From JANQLU01 sp964434955 (GTDB lineage: Bacteria > Planctomycetota > Planctomycetia > Pirellulales > Pirellulaceae), in NCBI GenBank assembly GCA_964434955.1, contig CAYSXI010000041.1, forward strand, positions 1 to 31,051: a DNA stretch of 31,051 bases. Direction: 5' to 3'. A program made the translations under genes and the position numbers. The notes below the pieces were generated by a model. That model worked only from the letters and a program-made list of their open reading frames with translations. It searched no databases and was not told where the DNA came from. This document shows, one piece after another, positions 8,006-15,665 of this stretch. The number at the start of each line of letters is the position of its first letter. The first letter of the stretch is position 1.

Positions 8006-8836
8006 ATGTTAGAACAAAAAAAGAAACGTCAACGACGTCTGATTGGAATTGGGCTGCTGATCGTATCGCTTCTCGGCTTCGCATGGTTTCTTCAGTATCA
8101 GCGCGACCACTTGCAGAACGATTCCTTTACCAGTGGCTACGTCTTGATTGCCGCCGTTTTCTTTCTCGCCTCTTACAACCTTCGCAAAAAGCTTCCGTTT
8201 CTTCCGGCACTCGGAAGCAGTCGAGTGTGGATGCAAATTCATATTTACGTAGGTTTTGGGTCCATTGCCGTTTTCGCCATGCACATGGGCCTGAAATTTC
8301 CGAATGGGCTTCTCGAAACGATCCTGGCTTCGCTTTTCTCGGTCGTTGCGTTAAGCGGAATTTACGGTCTTTATGTGACACGAACCGTCCCCAAGAAACT
8401 GACCCACCTCAATGACGAAGCGATCTTCGAAGAAATTCCTCGCCAGCGATTTGAATTGACAAGGCAAGTTCACGAATTGATGAACTCGATCGTGGAGCAA
8501 AGCGAGACACTCGCGCGATTCTATGCCAATCGCCTGGCCCCATTTTTCGAGCAACCCCGACCGCTCGCCTATTTTGTTCGTCCCTCCGCCCGTCAAAGTC
8601 GAAAACTTCAACAAGAGATCCAGCAACTTGATCGTTATTTGAATCATGACCAACGTCAGGTAGGGGATCAGCTGGTCAAACTGGTTCAACGGAAAGACAA
8701 CCTCGACTACCACCGGGCCATGCAGGGGCGATTGAAGTACTGGCTGTTTCTGCATATTGGATTGACTTACAGCCTGTTGATCGTCTCGGTCGTCCATGGG
8801 GTCATGGCGCATGCATTTCACGGAGGCATCCGCTAA
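8006..8836 (+). CDS. Membrane protein, probable di-haem b-type cytochrome
   Basis: 276 residues with about five membrane helices, near 12-29, 43-58, 76-95, 103-123 and 246-268. A soluble charged helical stretch (about 125-240) lies between helices 4 and 5. Helix 3 carries H79 and H93, and helix 5 carries H250 and H264. Both pairs are spaced as H-x13-H, the spacing that ligates two stacked haems across a four-helix bundle in cytochrome b and in ferric-reductase-type proteins. I recognise no named family, so the haem claim rests on this histidine pattern. It begins one base after the ferredoxin fusion, and its stop overlaps the next start (TAATG). This fits a transmembrane electron carrier from the cytoplasmic ferredoxin to the periplasmic decahaem protein. 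Confidence 0.65.
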   Translation: MLEQKKKRQRRLIGIGLLIVSLLGFAWFLQYQRDHLQNDSFTSGYVLIAAVFFLASYNLRKKLPFLPALGSSRVWMQIHIYVGFGSIAVFAMHMGLKFPNGLLETILASLFSVVALSGIYGLYVTRTVPKKLTHLNDEAIFEEIPRQRFELTRQVHELMNSIVEQSETLARFYANRLAPFFEQPRPLAYFVRPSARQSRKLQQEIQQLDRYLNHDQRQVGDQLVKLVQRKDNLDYHRAMQGRLKYWLFLHIGLTYSLLIVSVVHGVMAHAFHGGIR

Positions 8837-11289
8837 TGCAACCGACCAAGCCTCAGCACACACCCCATTCCATTGCCGAGATTCCACTCATCACCGGAGT
8901 GGCCAATCAAGACGCGAAAAACGACGGGCCTGACTCGACTTTCGACGAACCTCGTGAGAAGCCGCCAAGCTTCGAAGCCAATTCGATTCTTCGGAGTCGT
9001 CGGCGTTTCGGGTTTGCCTTGACCGCCTTCACGATCGGGTCGCTCATCCTTGGCTTTTGTTCGCCGCAACGGAATGATTTCCTTGCACCAGGACCACTGA
9101 GTTCGAGTCACGCCCAGATTCTCAACTCCAAGGGAACGGAGCGTTGTTCAAGTTGTCACGGCGCCGGCAGTCATACCTTTCTCAGTTGGATCAGTGACAC
9201 GCTCACCGGGAGCCAGACTCTGCCGGTTCCACAGTCGGAAAAATGCCTCGAATGCCATGCGGACATGAAATCAGATTCCGCATTGCTCGCCCACAATTTG
9301 ACCTCCGATGAGATTCGGGTTCTCACGGCAAAGTACGAGAAAGAATTTGGGCCCCGTACAAGCAATCGCCTATTTGCCCACAACGCCGGCGAACCCCTGG
9401 CCTGTTCGCGATGCCATGTCGAACATCATGGTTCCATGCACAACCTCGCGGCCCTCACCGACCAACAGTGTCAATCTTGTCACCACCAACAATTTACGGC
9501 CTTCGAATCCAATCACCCGGAGTTCACCAATTACCCACTCAAGCGCCGATCGCGAATCGCGTTTGATCATGTTTCCCATTTCGGCAAACATTTTCGTGAC
9601 ATGGCAAAATCAGTTGACTGTAAACAATGTCATGTCGACGATAGTTTCCAAAACGTCAAACAGCTCGCATCATTTGAGCAAAGCTGTGCGAGCTGTCACC
9701 AAAACGACATTCAGTCCAGCATTACCGGTGGCTTAGAATTGCTTAGCTTGCCGTTGCTGGATGTTGACGCACTTGAAGCCGCGGGCGTTTCCATCGGCGA
9801 GTGGCCAGAGGATTGCACCGGCGATTTCGATGGGCGATTAACGCCTTTAACAAAACTGTTGCTGCTAAACGACGAACGGGCCCAGAAGGCGATCACGAAA
9901 CTGGAAGAAGCCTTTGGTGACGCTTTCGAGTTTGGCGACATCGACCCGGAGAATCGTGAACAAGTCCGGGCAGCTGCCGACATCGTTTGGGCACTCAAGG
10001 GTTTGCTCTTTGACCTGGCCGCCGGAAACCCGAATGAACTGCAAGGCCGGGTTTCGAACGCCGACGATCAGCGCTCGCGCGTTCTCGCTCAATCTTGGAG
10101 CCAGCAATTTGATGCGGTTTCGGCCCGACAAGCCATTTTTCATTGGATGCCAAATCTGGATGAAGAGATCGAAAAACTGCGCCGGAAGCAGGCTCAATCA
10201 GCGACAAGACTGAATGCGCGAATCGCAAAGTTCTCACGGTCGCTCGACGACGAGCTACTCGCCGAGAATCCACTTCAGAAGTTGATGGCAGAATCCCACA
10301 AAAATGTGGGGCAAAATCACAACCCGCAGGAAAGAGCAAAAGGCGATCGAGAATCAAAGGAGCCAAAGGACTCGACCAACAGCAGCCAAGAGGGCCAACC
10401 GGCTCAAGCTGTTGAAAAGGGCTCGAATTCGAAGCGCGGATTGAGTCCAGCAATTGACGGGACCATTCCCAATCGCTTCTTCCAGGATAAGCAGGAAAAA
10501 AACAAGACCGAATCGAATGCCGAGAAGGACGAGTGGTTGTCGAACAACCCCTTGGCCGATCTGCTTGAATCCAAGCAAAGCCAAAGCGGCGATACCAAGC
10601 AGCCAAGCAAACAAAAAAATCCGACGCTTCCACCGCCTCCATTGTCTGACCCCAGCTCCACCACCAAAACCGTGCCGCCAAGGGGTCCCGAAGGGTCGAG
10701 TCAAGCCAAACCGCCAAGACAGACAGCGTCCGTGGAAGATCTATTGGATGCCATTCAAAAGTCGCGTCGCCAGAAGAAGGGGATTTGGTATCTGGACCGA
10801 AAATCCTATTCACTCCGGTATCAACCTCTCGGGCACGCGGATCCGTTTTTGAAAGGGCTAACGGAAGTTGCAACCCAATGGTCTGCAACGAAATCAGATT
10901 CGTTTATCGGTCAACTTCTGGCTCCAACGGCTTCGGGCAATTGCACAAGTTGCCATACGGTCGACCAAACGCCCGGTTCTGAAGTCGCGGAGGTCAATTG
11001 GCAATCAAAATACCGTGACCCGCTGATTCGCCAGTGGACCCATTTCTCGCACCGGCCTCACCTTATGCTTTCTCAAACGGCTGATTGTCAAAGCTGTCAC
11101 GAGCTCAACCTGGAGCAGCCAAACGCCCAAAGCTTCGTTGGTCGCGACGCGAGTCACGCAGTCAGTAATTTCAAACCAATACTGAAATCAAATTGTATAA
11201 GCTGCCATCAAAAAAACTCGGCCAGTAATTCTTGCACGACGTGTCATAGTTACCACATTGGAAGCCGAATCAAATCTGGCTCAAAATGA
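8836..11289 (+). CDS. Membrane-anchored decahaem cytochrome c with a long haem-free insert
   Basis: 817 residues with ten CxxCH sites. Six lie in the N-terminal part (residues 104, 137, 190, 212, 262, 284) and four in the C-terminal part (703, 751, 787, 800). A signal anchor at about 57-75 is preceded by RSRRR, placing roughly 55 N-terminal residues in the cytoplasm and the haems outside. Between haems 6 and 7 lies an insert of about 415 residues. Its first half looks folded and helical; residues about 490-640 are rich in K, S, Q and P and probably disordered. A short motif, NPL-x2-L-x-ES-like, occurs at 478 and again at 571. The start overlaps the membrane cytochrome stop by one base (TAATG). 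This is the likely periplasmic electron sink or wire of the operon. The terminal acceptor is unknown. Confidence 0.9.
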   Translation: MQPTKPQHTPHSIAEIPLITGVANQDAKNDGPDSTFDEPREKPPSFEANSILRSRRRFGFALTAFTIGSLILGFCSPQRNDFLAPGPLSSSHAQILNSKGTERCSSCHGAGSHTFLSWISDTLTGSQTLPVPQSEKCLECHADMKSDSALLAHNLTSDEIRVLTAKYEKEFGPRTSNRLFAHNAGEPLACSRCHVEHHGSMHNLAALTDQQCQSCHHQQFTAFESNHPEFTNYPLKRRSRIAFDHVSHFGKHFRDMAKSVDCKQCHVDDSFQNVKQLASFEQSCASCHQNDIQSSITGGLELLSLPLLDVDALEAAGVSIGEWPEDCTGDFDGRLTPLTKLLLLNDERAQKAITKLEEAFGDAFEFGDIDPENREQVRAAADIVWALKGLLFDLAAGNPNELQGRVSNADDQRSRVLAQSWSQQFDAVSARQAIFHWMPNLDEEIEKLRRKQAQSATRLNARIAKFSRSLDDELLAENPLQKLMAESHKNVGQNHNPQERAKGDRESKEPKDSTNSSQEGQPAQAVEKGSNSKRGLSPAIDGTIPNRFFQDKQEKNKTESNAEKDEWLSNNPLADLLESKQSQSGDTKQPSKQKNPTLPPPPLSDPSSTTKTVPPRGPEGSSQAKPPRQTASVEDLLDAIQKSRRQKKGIWYLDRKSYSLRYQPLGHADPFLKGLTEVATQWSATKSDSFIGQLLAPTASGNCTSCHTVDQTPGSEVAEVNWQSKYRDPLIRQWTHFSHRPHLMLSQTADCQSCHELNLEQPNAQSFVGRDASHAVSNFKPILKSNCISCHQKNSASNSCTTCHSYHIGSRIKSGSK

Positions 11290-11325
11290 TCCCTCCTCTC
11301 ATGGTTCCAGACACCACAGGCTTCG

Positions 11326-11742
11326 ATGAACTACCTGAATTGTTCTTTCGCCTACTTGGCCGGAAATGCCGAAGATCCCGAGCCTTTGCCGCAGGAAGTC
11401 CTCGACTACCACGATGAGTTAAGAACCGCGTTCCAGGATTTTGCTACCAAGGCCGGTCTGAACATGGGAATTGAAAACGTTGATATCTATTTCGACGGCA
11501 ACGATGAATTCTTCGTTGAGTTTCAATGGTTTGATGTCTCAGACGCAGAGGAACTCGACTCGCTCGCGGTACAAGTCCAAACCGCAGTACAAAACGTCGG
11601 CATTCGACGCGACTACGAATTCCATATTCAAAAACACGTCGTTCACTCGGAAGAAGTGCGAACCGTCTATCAGCGAAAGGTCAAACGAACGGGCAACTCG
11701 CGCTGGAAGCAACTCAGTGAAGAAGAATGGCGAGGGGACTAA
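11326..11742 (+). CDS. Conserved-looking small acidic protein of unknown function
   Basis: 138 residues, no signal peptide, membrane segment or cysteine-rich motif; one cysteine (C6) is near the start. The sequence is acidic, with alternating strands and helices (VDIYFDGNDEFFVEFQWFDV) and a basic C-terminal part (YQRKVKRTGNSRWKQL). I do not recognise a family. It lies 37 bases after the decahaem gene on the same strand, so it may be the last gene of that operon, though it could have its own promoter. Its TAA stop directly abuts the stop of the convergent hydratase gene with no base between them. Confidence 0.7.
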   Translation: MNYLNCSFAYLAGNAEDPEPLPQEVLDYHDELRTAFQDFATKAGLNMGIENVDIYFDGNDEFFVEFQWFDVSDAEELDSLAVQVQTAVQNVGIRRDYEFHIQKHVVHSEEVRTVYQRKVKRTGNSRWKQLSEEEWRGD

Positions 11743-12534
11743 TCAATCCCATTCCATTGGTTTCTTGTCAAAGAAGGCTTCGATTCCCTGGGCGGCGATG
11801 TCGGTCGTTCTCGCAGTTGCCATATTGGCTGCGCCGATGCTCAGTTGCGTGAATAAATTTTCACCAACCGTTTCGTTCAGCAGCTGCTTCGTCATTTGAA
11901 CCGACTGAATCGCATTGCCCGCGCATTGCTTTGCGATCTCATGGGCCTGAACCCAAACCATATCATCTTCGACCAGATTCTGGACCAGTCCGACACGTTG
12001 GGCTGACTCCGCATCCATTGGCTGTCCGGTGTACAACAAGCTCGCAGCATTGGTCATCCCAAGACGAAACGCAAGCAGTGGCGCGGTGATTCCCGCCGTT
12101 AGTCCTACCTGACCTTCGGGCATGGCGAAGGATGCGTTTCGAGACGCGATCACGATGTCGCTCGCCAACGCCAATGCCAATCCGGTGCCCATGGCCGGTC
12201 CATGAATGGCACAGATGATCGGCTTGGGAAACCGAAGCATGATTTCGATCAGTTCCTGGAGCCGATTCACGTCGCGGTACCAAATATCCAGGGCTTCCTT
12301 TTCTTCGCGGGTTTGCTGAATCTCACGAAGATCCGTACCGCTGCAAAACGACTGGCCCGAGCCCGTCAAAATCAGGGCGCGCACCTTTCGTTCTTGCTGA
12401 AAATCTTCAAAAGCCTCAATCAGAAGATCGACCATGGTCCGATTCAAAGCGTTGCGGCAGTCCGGTCGCTGCAAAATGATCGTCGCACTTGGAACATCTT
12501 TGCGCAAGCCAATAATTTTGTTGGAAGCAATCAT
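11743..12534 (-). CDS. Enoyl-CoA hydratase/isomerase family protein (crotonase fold)
   Basis: 263 residues, standard crotonase length. Oxyanion-hole elements are seen as SFCSGTDL (62-69) and the GPAMGTGLALA segment (112-122). One catalytic-type glutamate is present in AMPEGQVGLT (E140), matching the first acid of enoyl-CoA hydratase; the second acid is not evident, since the region reads TAGITAPL. The exact reaction (hydratase, isomerase or another CoA-ester step) is therefore open. The ATG at 12534 has a strong GAGGGG ribosome site. A terminator hairpin just upstream separates it from the sugar-isomerase gene on the same strand, so it is probably expressed on its own or by readthrough. Confidence 0.9.
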   Translation of the reverse strand: MIASNKIIGLRKDVPSATIILQRPDCRNALNRTMVDLLIEAFEDFQQERKVRALILTGSGQSFCSGTDLREIQQTREEKEALDIWYRDVNRLQELIEIMLRFPKPIICAIHGPAMGTGLALALASDIVIASRNASFAMPEGQVGLTAGITAPLLAFRLGMTNAASLLYTGQPMDAESAQRVGLVQNLVEDDMVWVQAHEIAKQCAGNAIQSVQMTKQLLNETVGENLFTQLSIGAANMATARTTDIAAQGIEAFFDKKPMEWD

Positions 12535-12550
12535 GCATTCCCCTCAAAAA

Positions 12551-12580
12551 CAAAAAACCCGAAGAGCAACGTCTTCGGGT
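12551..12580 (-). terminator. Rho-independent terminator of the sugar isomerase gene
   Basis: A perfect 9-base stem, acccgaaga (12557-12565) and tcttcgggt (12572-12580), encloses a 6-base loop. The A-run at 12552-12557, extended by more A-rich sequence below it, reads as a U-tract on the - strand. It lies after the stop of the gene at 12628-13626 and just before the hydratase ribosome site. Confidence 0.85.
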
Positions 12581-12627
12581 GATTGTAGCAAACAGATTAA
12601 TTTTCACGTCGGAAGACGCGCGATCCA

Positions 12628-13626
12628 TTATCCTTCTTCAAATGCCGCATCAAAGGCTCTCGCACTTGGCTTGAAGTCAATGCCGCGGGTAAAGGTGCAC
12701 GCATCTTCTGCACCATACTCACGATCCATACCGCAATCCTCCCACTCAACCGAAAGCGGACCCTGGTAATCAATGTCATTCAGAGCACGAATGATTTCAC
12801 CAAATTGCACATCGCCATGTCCGGGTGAACGGAAGTCCCAACCGCGACGGTGGTCACCGAAGTTCAAATGGCTGGAAAGAATACCGCTTCGTCCATCCAA
12901 AGTCGTCGCCGCGTCCTTAATGTGGACATGGTAAATCCGATTCGGAAAAGCTCGAATGAACTCAACCGGGTCAACGCCCTGCCAAATCAAATGGCTCGGA
13001 TCGAAGTTGAATCCGAACTCTGGACGATTGTCCAGCGCCGCCAATGCGCGCTGGGCAGTGTAAATGTCAAACGCAATCTCCGTGGGGTGGACTTCCAACG
13101 CAAATCGTACGCCGCAATCACGAAAGACATCACAGATTGGATTCCATCGCTCGGCAAACTGTTCGAAACCTTGTTCAATCATCGATTCCGGAGTCGGCGG
13201 GAACGAGTAAAGCATGTGCCAAATGCTGGAACCGGTAAATCCGTTGACAATCTCGACGCCAAACTTTTCTGCCGCCCTCGCTGTGTCCATCATTTCCTTC
13301 ACCGCGCGTTCGTTCACGCCGGCTGGGTCGCCATCACCCCAAACGTATTCGGGCAGGATTGCCTGGTGACGAGAATCGATATTGTCACAGACGGCTTGCC
13401 CAACCAGGTGGCTGCTGATTGCATAGCAGCTCAAGTCATTGCTTTCCAGCATCTCACGATGTCGCTTGCAATAACCGTCGTCGCTCAAGGCTTGAGCCAC
13501 GTCGAAATGATCGCCCCAACAGGCAAGCTCGATTCCGTCATAGCCGAATTCACTTGTCTTTCGGGCCATGTCGACAATGCTCAAGTCTGCCCATTGTCCG
13601 GTGAAAAGGGTTACAGGCCGGGCCAT
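12628..13626 (-). CDS. Sugar phosphate isomerase/epimerase (xylose isomerase-like TIM barrel)
   Basis: 332 residues from the ATG at 13626, which has TGGAGA six bases upstream; a TTG four codons earlier is less likely. The protein fits the AP-endonuclease-2/xylose-isomerase-like barrel. Metal-site candidates occur in the expected order: the Glu of FALEVHPTE, Asp and His of FNFDPSHLIW, His of YHVHIKD, and Glu of LSVEWED near the C-terminus. There is no signal peptide, so the enzyme is cytoplasmic. The family includes myo-inositol, tagatose and related sugar isomerases and dehydratases; the substrate is not visible here. It stands alone between a terminator and a 242-base gap. Confidence 0.88.
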   Translation of the reverse strand: MARPVTLFTGQWADLSIVDMARKTSEFGYDGIELACWGDHFDVAQALSDDGYCKRHREMLESNDLSCYAISSHLVGQAVCDNIDSRHQAILPEYVWGDGDPAGVNERAVKEMMDTARAAEKFGVEIVNGFTGSSIWHMLYSFPPTPESMIEQGFEQFAERWNPICDVFRDCGVRFALEVHPTEIAFDIYTAQRALAALDNRPEFGFNFDPSHLIWQGVDPVEFIRAFPNRIYHVHIKDAATTLDGRSGILSSHLNFGDHRRGWDFRSPGHGDVQFGEIIRALNDIDYQGPLSVEWEDCGMDREYGAEDACTFTRGIDFKPSARAFDAAFEEG

Positions 13627-13868
13627 TCCAATCTCCAAAATATTACGGATATCTGTTTATTGATTTCGTTTGTTGAGCCCACATTTTGCTCAAACCCTTG
13701 GCAGCTTTCAAGAACTTAAGCTGTGGCCAACGTGAATCGGAAAGATAATGTCGCAGGACCGAATGGAACGAATGGAAGCTTTCCGCCAATCATTGCCGGG
13801 AGGGGCAGGAATCTGCCCTCAAAGTTTGCATAGCCTGCCAACTTGATGTTTGTCACACCCGCAAATTG

Positions 13869-14867
13869 CTAAAACGAAAAGCTGAACACTTTGGGTGGAA
13901 AACAAAGCACGGGAATCGAAAGAGACAAAATCCCAAGCGTCATTCGAAACCAGCCCAATTTGATCTTGTCATTGGCCGTTGGCGGATGGTGGGTCCCAAA
14001 AATGATCAGCAAGATCACCATCAGGATCAGAATGCCCGACTGAAAATAGATCATGAATGCAATCCAAAGCACCATGGCGCCGTCGGCAACGTAGTAGGAG
14101 TATTTTCCGAAAAGCGTGTAGGTTACATGCCCCCCATCCAATTGCCCGACAGGAAACATGTTGAGCCCCGTGATCAAGAACCCGACCCAGGCGGCAGCAA
14201 AATACGGATTAAGTTGATTGAGCCAAATGGCTTGCCCTGGCACATAACCCTCGACTCCCATCCAACCGATCATCCATCGAAAAAGCAGGGGACATTCGAA
14301 TCCCAGGCTTCCTCTTCCGGGAACCGTAAGATCAAGCTGAGCAATTCCGATAAATGCGATCGGAAGCGCAACAACCAAACCCGCCAAGGGCCCTGCGATT
14401 CCAATGTCAAAAATCTGTTTCCGATTGGCAACCATACTTTGCATTGCGATGATTGCCCCGAGCGTGCCAATCGGGTTGAACGGGAAAGGTAGAAATATGG
14501 GGGCGGTCGCTGGTATGCGATAAATGATGGTGGCGATGAAATGCCCAAGCTCATGTACGAGCAGAATCGCCAAAACACACGCCGCGTAAATCAAGCCCTG
14601 CGACCAGTTGCGCACCGTCAATTCACGGACCTGCGCGAAAAACACTTCCGAATTTCCGGTCGTAAACCAATCACCAAATGGCCCAGTGGGATCCCAAGTC
14701 GTGATTCCGACCCAGAATGTGGAACCGATCGTGGCGAAAAAAAGGAAGAGTGGAAGGATCAGCTTCCGCCGACGATTCTTGCGAAACCTATCCCAATCAC
14801 CGGCATCGGAAGTACTTAGACCGGCACTTTCCGGATTCTGATTTCGAGATGACGATGGTTCGGACAA
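13869..14867 (-). CDS. Site-2 protease family (M50) membrane metalloprotease
   Basis: 332 residues with about seven hydrophobic segments after a Ser/Asn-rich cytoplasmic N-terminus. The zinc motif VHELGHF gives H105, E106 and H109, and the third ligand is D244 in NMFPVGQLDGGH, the classic N-x2-P-x4-LDG of the family. The enzyme cleaves substrates inside the membrane, but no PDZ domain is present, so the usual RseP-type regulation cannot be assumed. The start is TTG 14867; no in-frame ATG exists nearby, and an in-frame stop lies 22-24 bases upstream. Downstream, a GC-rich imperfect hairpin around 13798-13820 lacks a U-run and is a doubtful terminator. Confidence 0.9.
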   Translation of the reverse strand: MSEPSSSRNQNPESAGLSTSDAGDWDRFRKNRRRKLILPLFLFFATIGSTFWVGITTWDPTGPFGDWFTTGNSEVFFAQVRELTVRNWSQGLIYAACVLAILLVHELGHFIATIIYRIPATAPIFLPFPFNPIGTLGAIIAMQSMVANRKQIFDIGIAGPLAGLVVALPIAFIGIAQLDLTVPGRGSLGFECPLLFRWMIGWMGVEGYVPGQAIWLNQLNPYFAAAWVGFLITGLNMFPVGQLDGGHVTYTLFGKYSYYVADGAMVLWIAFMIYFQSGILILMVILLIIFGTHHPPTANDKIKLGWFRMTLGILSLSIPVLCFPPKVFSFSF

Positions 14868-15154
14868 GTTTGCAATATCCCACCGATCTCAAGGCAAAAC
14901 CACGAAACCTGAATCGGCAGATCCTTTGACCTGGGGCTGATTCCTACGCAATCCCTAAGATATCACAAACCGGTCCGACTCGACCATACGGACGAAACTT
15001 GGGAAAAACGTCCGGCCACCATCGGCTCAATTCGTCCAAAACGCCATGCAATTTCGTCAATGATTCCGCGGTTTCCGGACGCGACTATCGACTTAGGTGA
15101 GGCACAGACATCAAGGAATGAATTGAAACTCCGAGTTCCTGGAGAGCTTTGTCA

Positions 15155-15194
15155 TCGCTTGAGAAGCGTCATGGACGGGCAATTGCAAATTGCC
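15155..15194. other. Two adjacent perfect hairpins
   Basis: The first has stem CGCTT/AAGCG (15155-15159 and 15163-15167) with a 3-base loop. The second has stem GGGCAATT/AATTGCCC (15176-15183 and 15187-15194) with a 3-base loop. Neither is followed by a U-run, so they are not ordinary terminators. They could belong to a structured RNA in the gene-free stretch. Confidence 0.45.
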
Positions 15195-15582
15195 CAATCA
15201 ACGCCCAAAGCGTCACGAAAGAGACTACGATCAGGGAATGCATCCAATCGATAGACATGAATGGCCCTTTCAAAAAGAAAACGGATCAAGAACGACATCC
15301 GTGAAGTTGATGGCAATCCATGCATCAGTTAGTCATCGGTCGTTAATCGTAGAACTTCAAAGGTTTTTTTCTACTGCCATTTTTCTTGCCTGAATCCGAA
15401 AGTTTCCTGGACCGGCAACGTTTCACCAATCCGTTGCCACTCGGGTTTTTGGCGTCGTTCTCGAAAAATCCGGAAGCGCAGTAGGGTTTCAGTATGCGGC
15501 GAAACAAAAACTGTTTCGGTAAGCTAAAATAGAAGGAGACACCCATCGCCCGAGATTCGGGTCGAAAAACAAATCGGTTATT

Positions 15583-15635
15583 CCTAATCTTTTGGTTAGG
15601 AAAAATATGAATGCAACGGTCGACAATCGTCGACC
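15583..15635. promoter_or_regulatory. Inverted repeats upstream of Hsp70
   Basis: CCTAA (15583-15587) pairs with TTAGG (15596-15600). Then GGTCGAC (15618-15624) pairs perfectly with GTCGACC (15629-15635) across 4 bases, ending 30 bases before the Hsp70 start. It does not match the CIRCE heat-shock operator TTAGCACTC-N9-GAGTGCTAA. It may be an operator or a leader hairpin. Confidence 0.35.
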
Positions 15636-15665
15636 CATTTTGATTTGAAACATAAACACCTATCC

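Larger units (their letters stand above)
14868..15665. other. 798-base gene-free stretch with clustered hairpins
   Basis: No credible coding region was found; the short open frames here have no recognisable domain or ribosome site. The stretch separates the divergently transcribed protease and Hsp70 genes, so it must contain both promoters, yet it is far longer than needed. It contains several inverted repeats, listed separately, and one copy of GCCTGAATCCG at 15388-15398. Another inverted pair is GGCAACG (15414-15420) and CGTTGCC (15432-15438). A small RNA or a decayed gene is possible but unproven. Confidence 0.6.

Noticed and set aside
8006..8836. NrfD/PsrC-type quinol subunit, as expected beside an NrfC-like ferredoxin
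   Set aside because: It has about five helices, not eight, and paired haem-type histidines instead of NrfD features.
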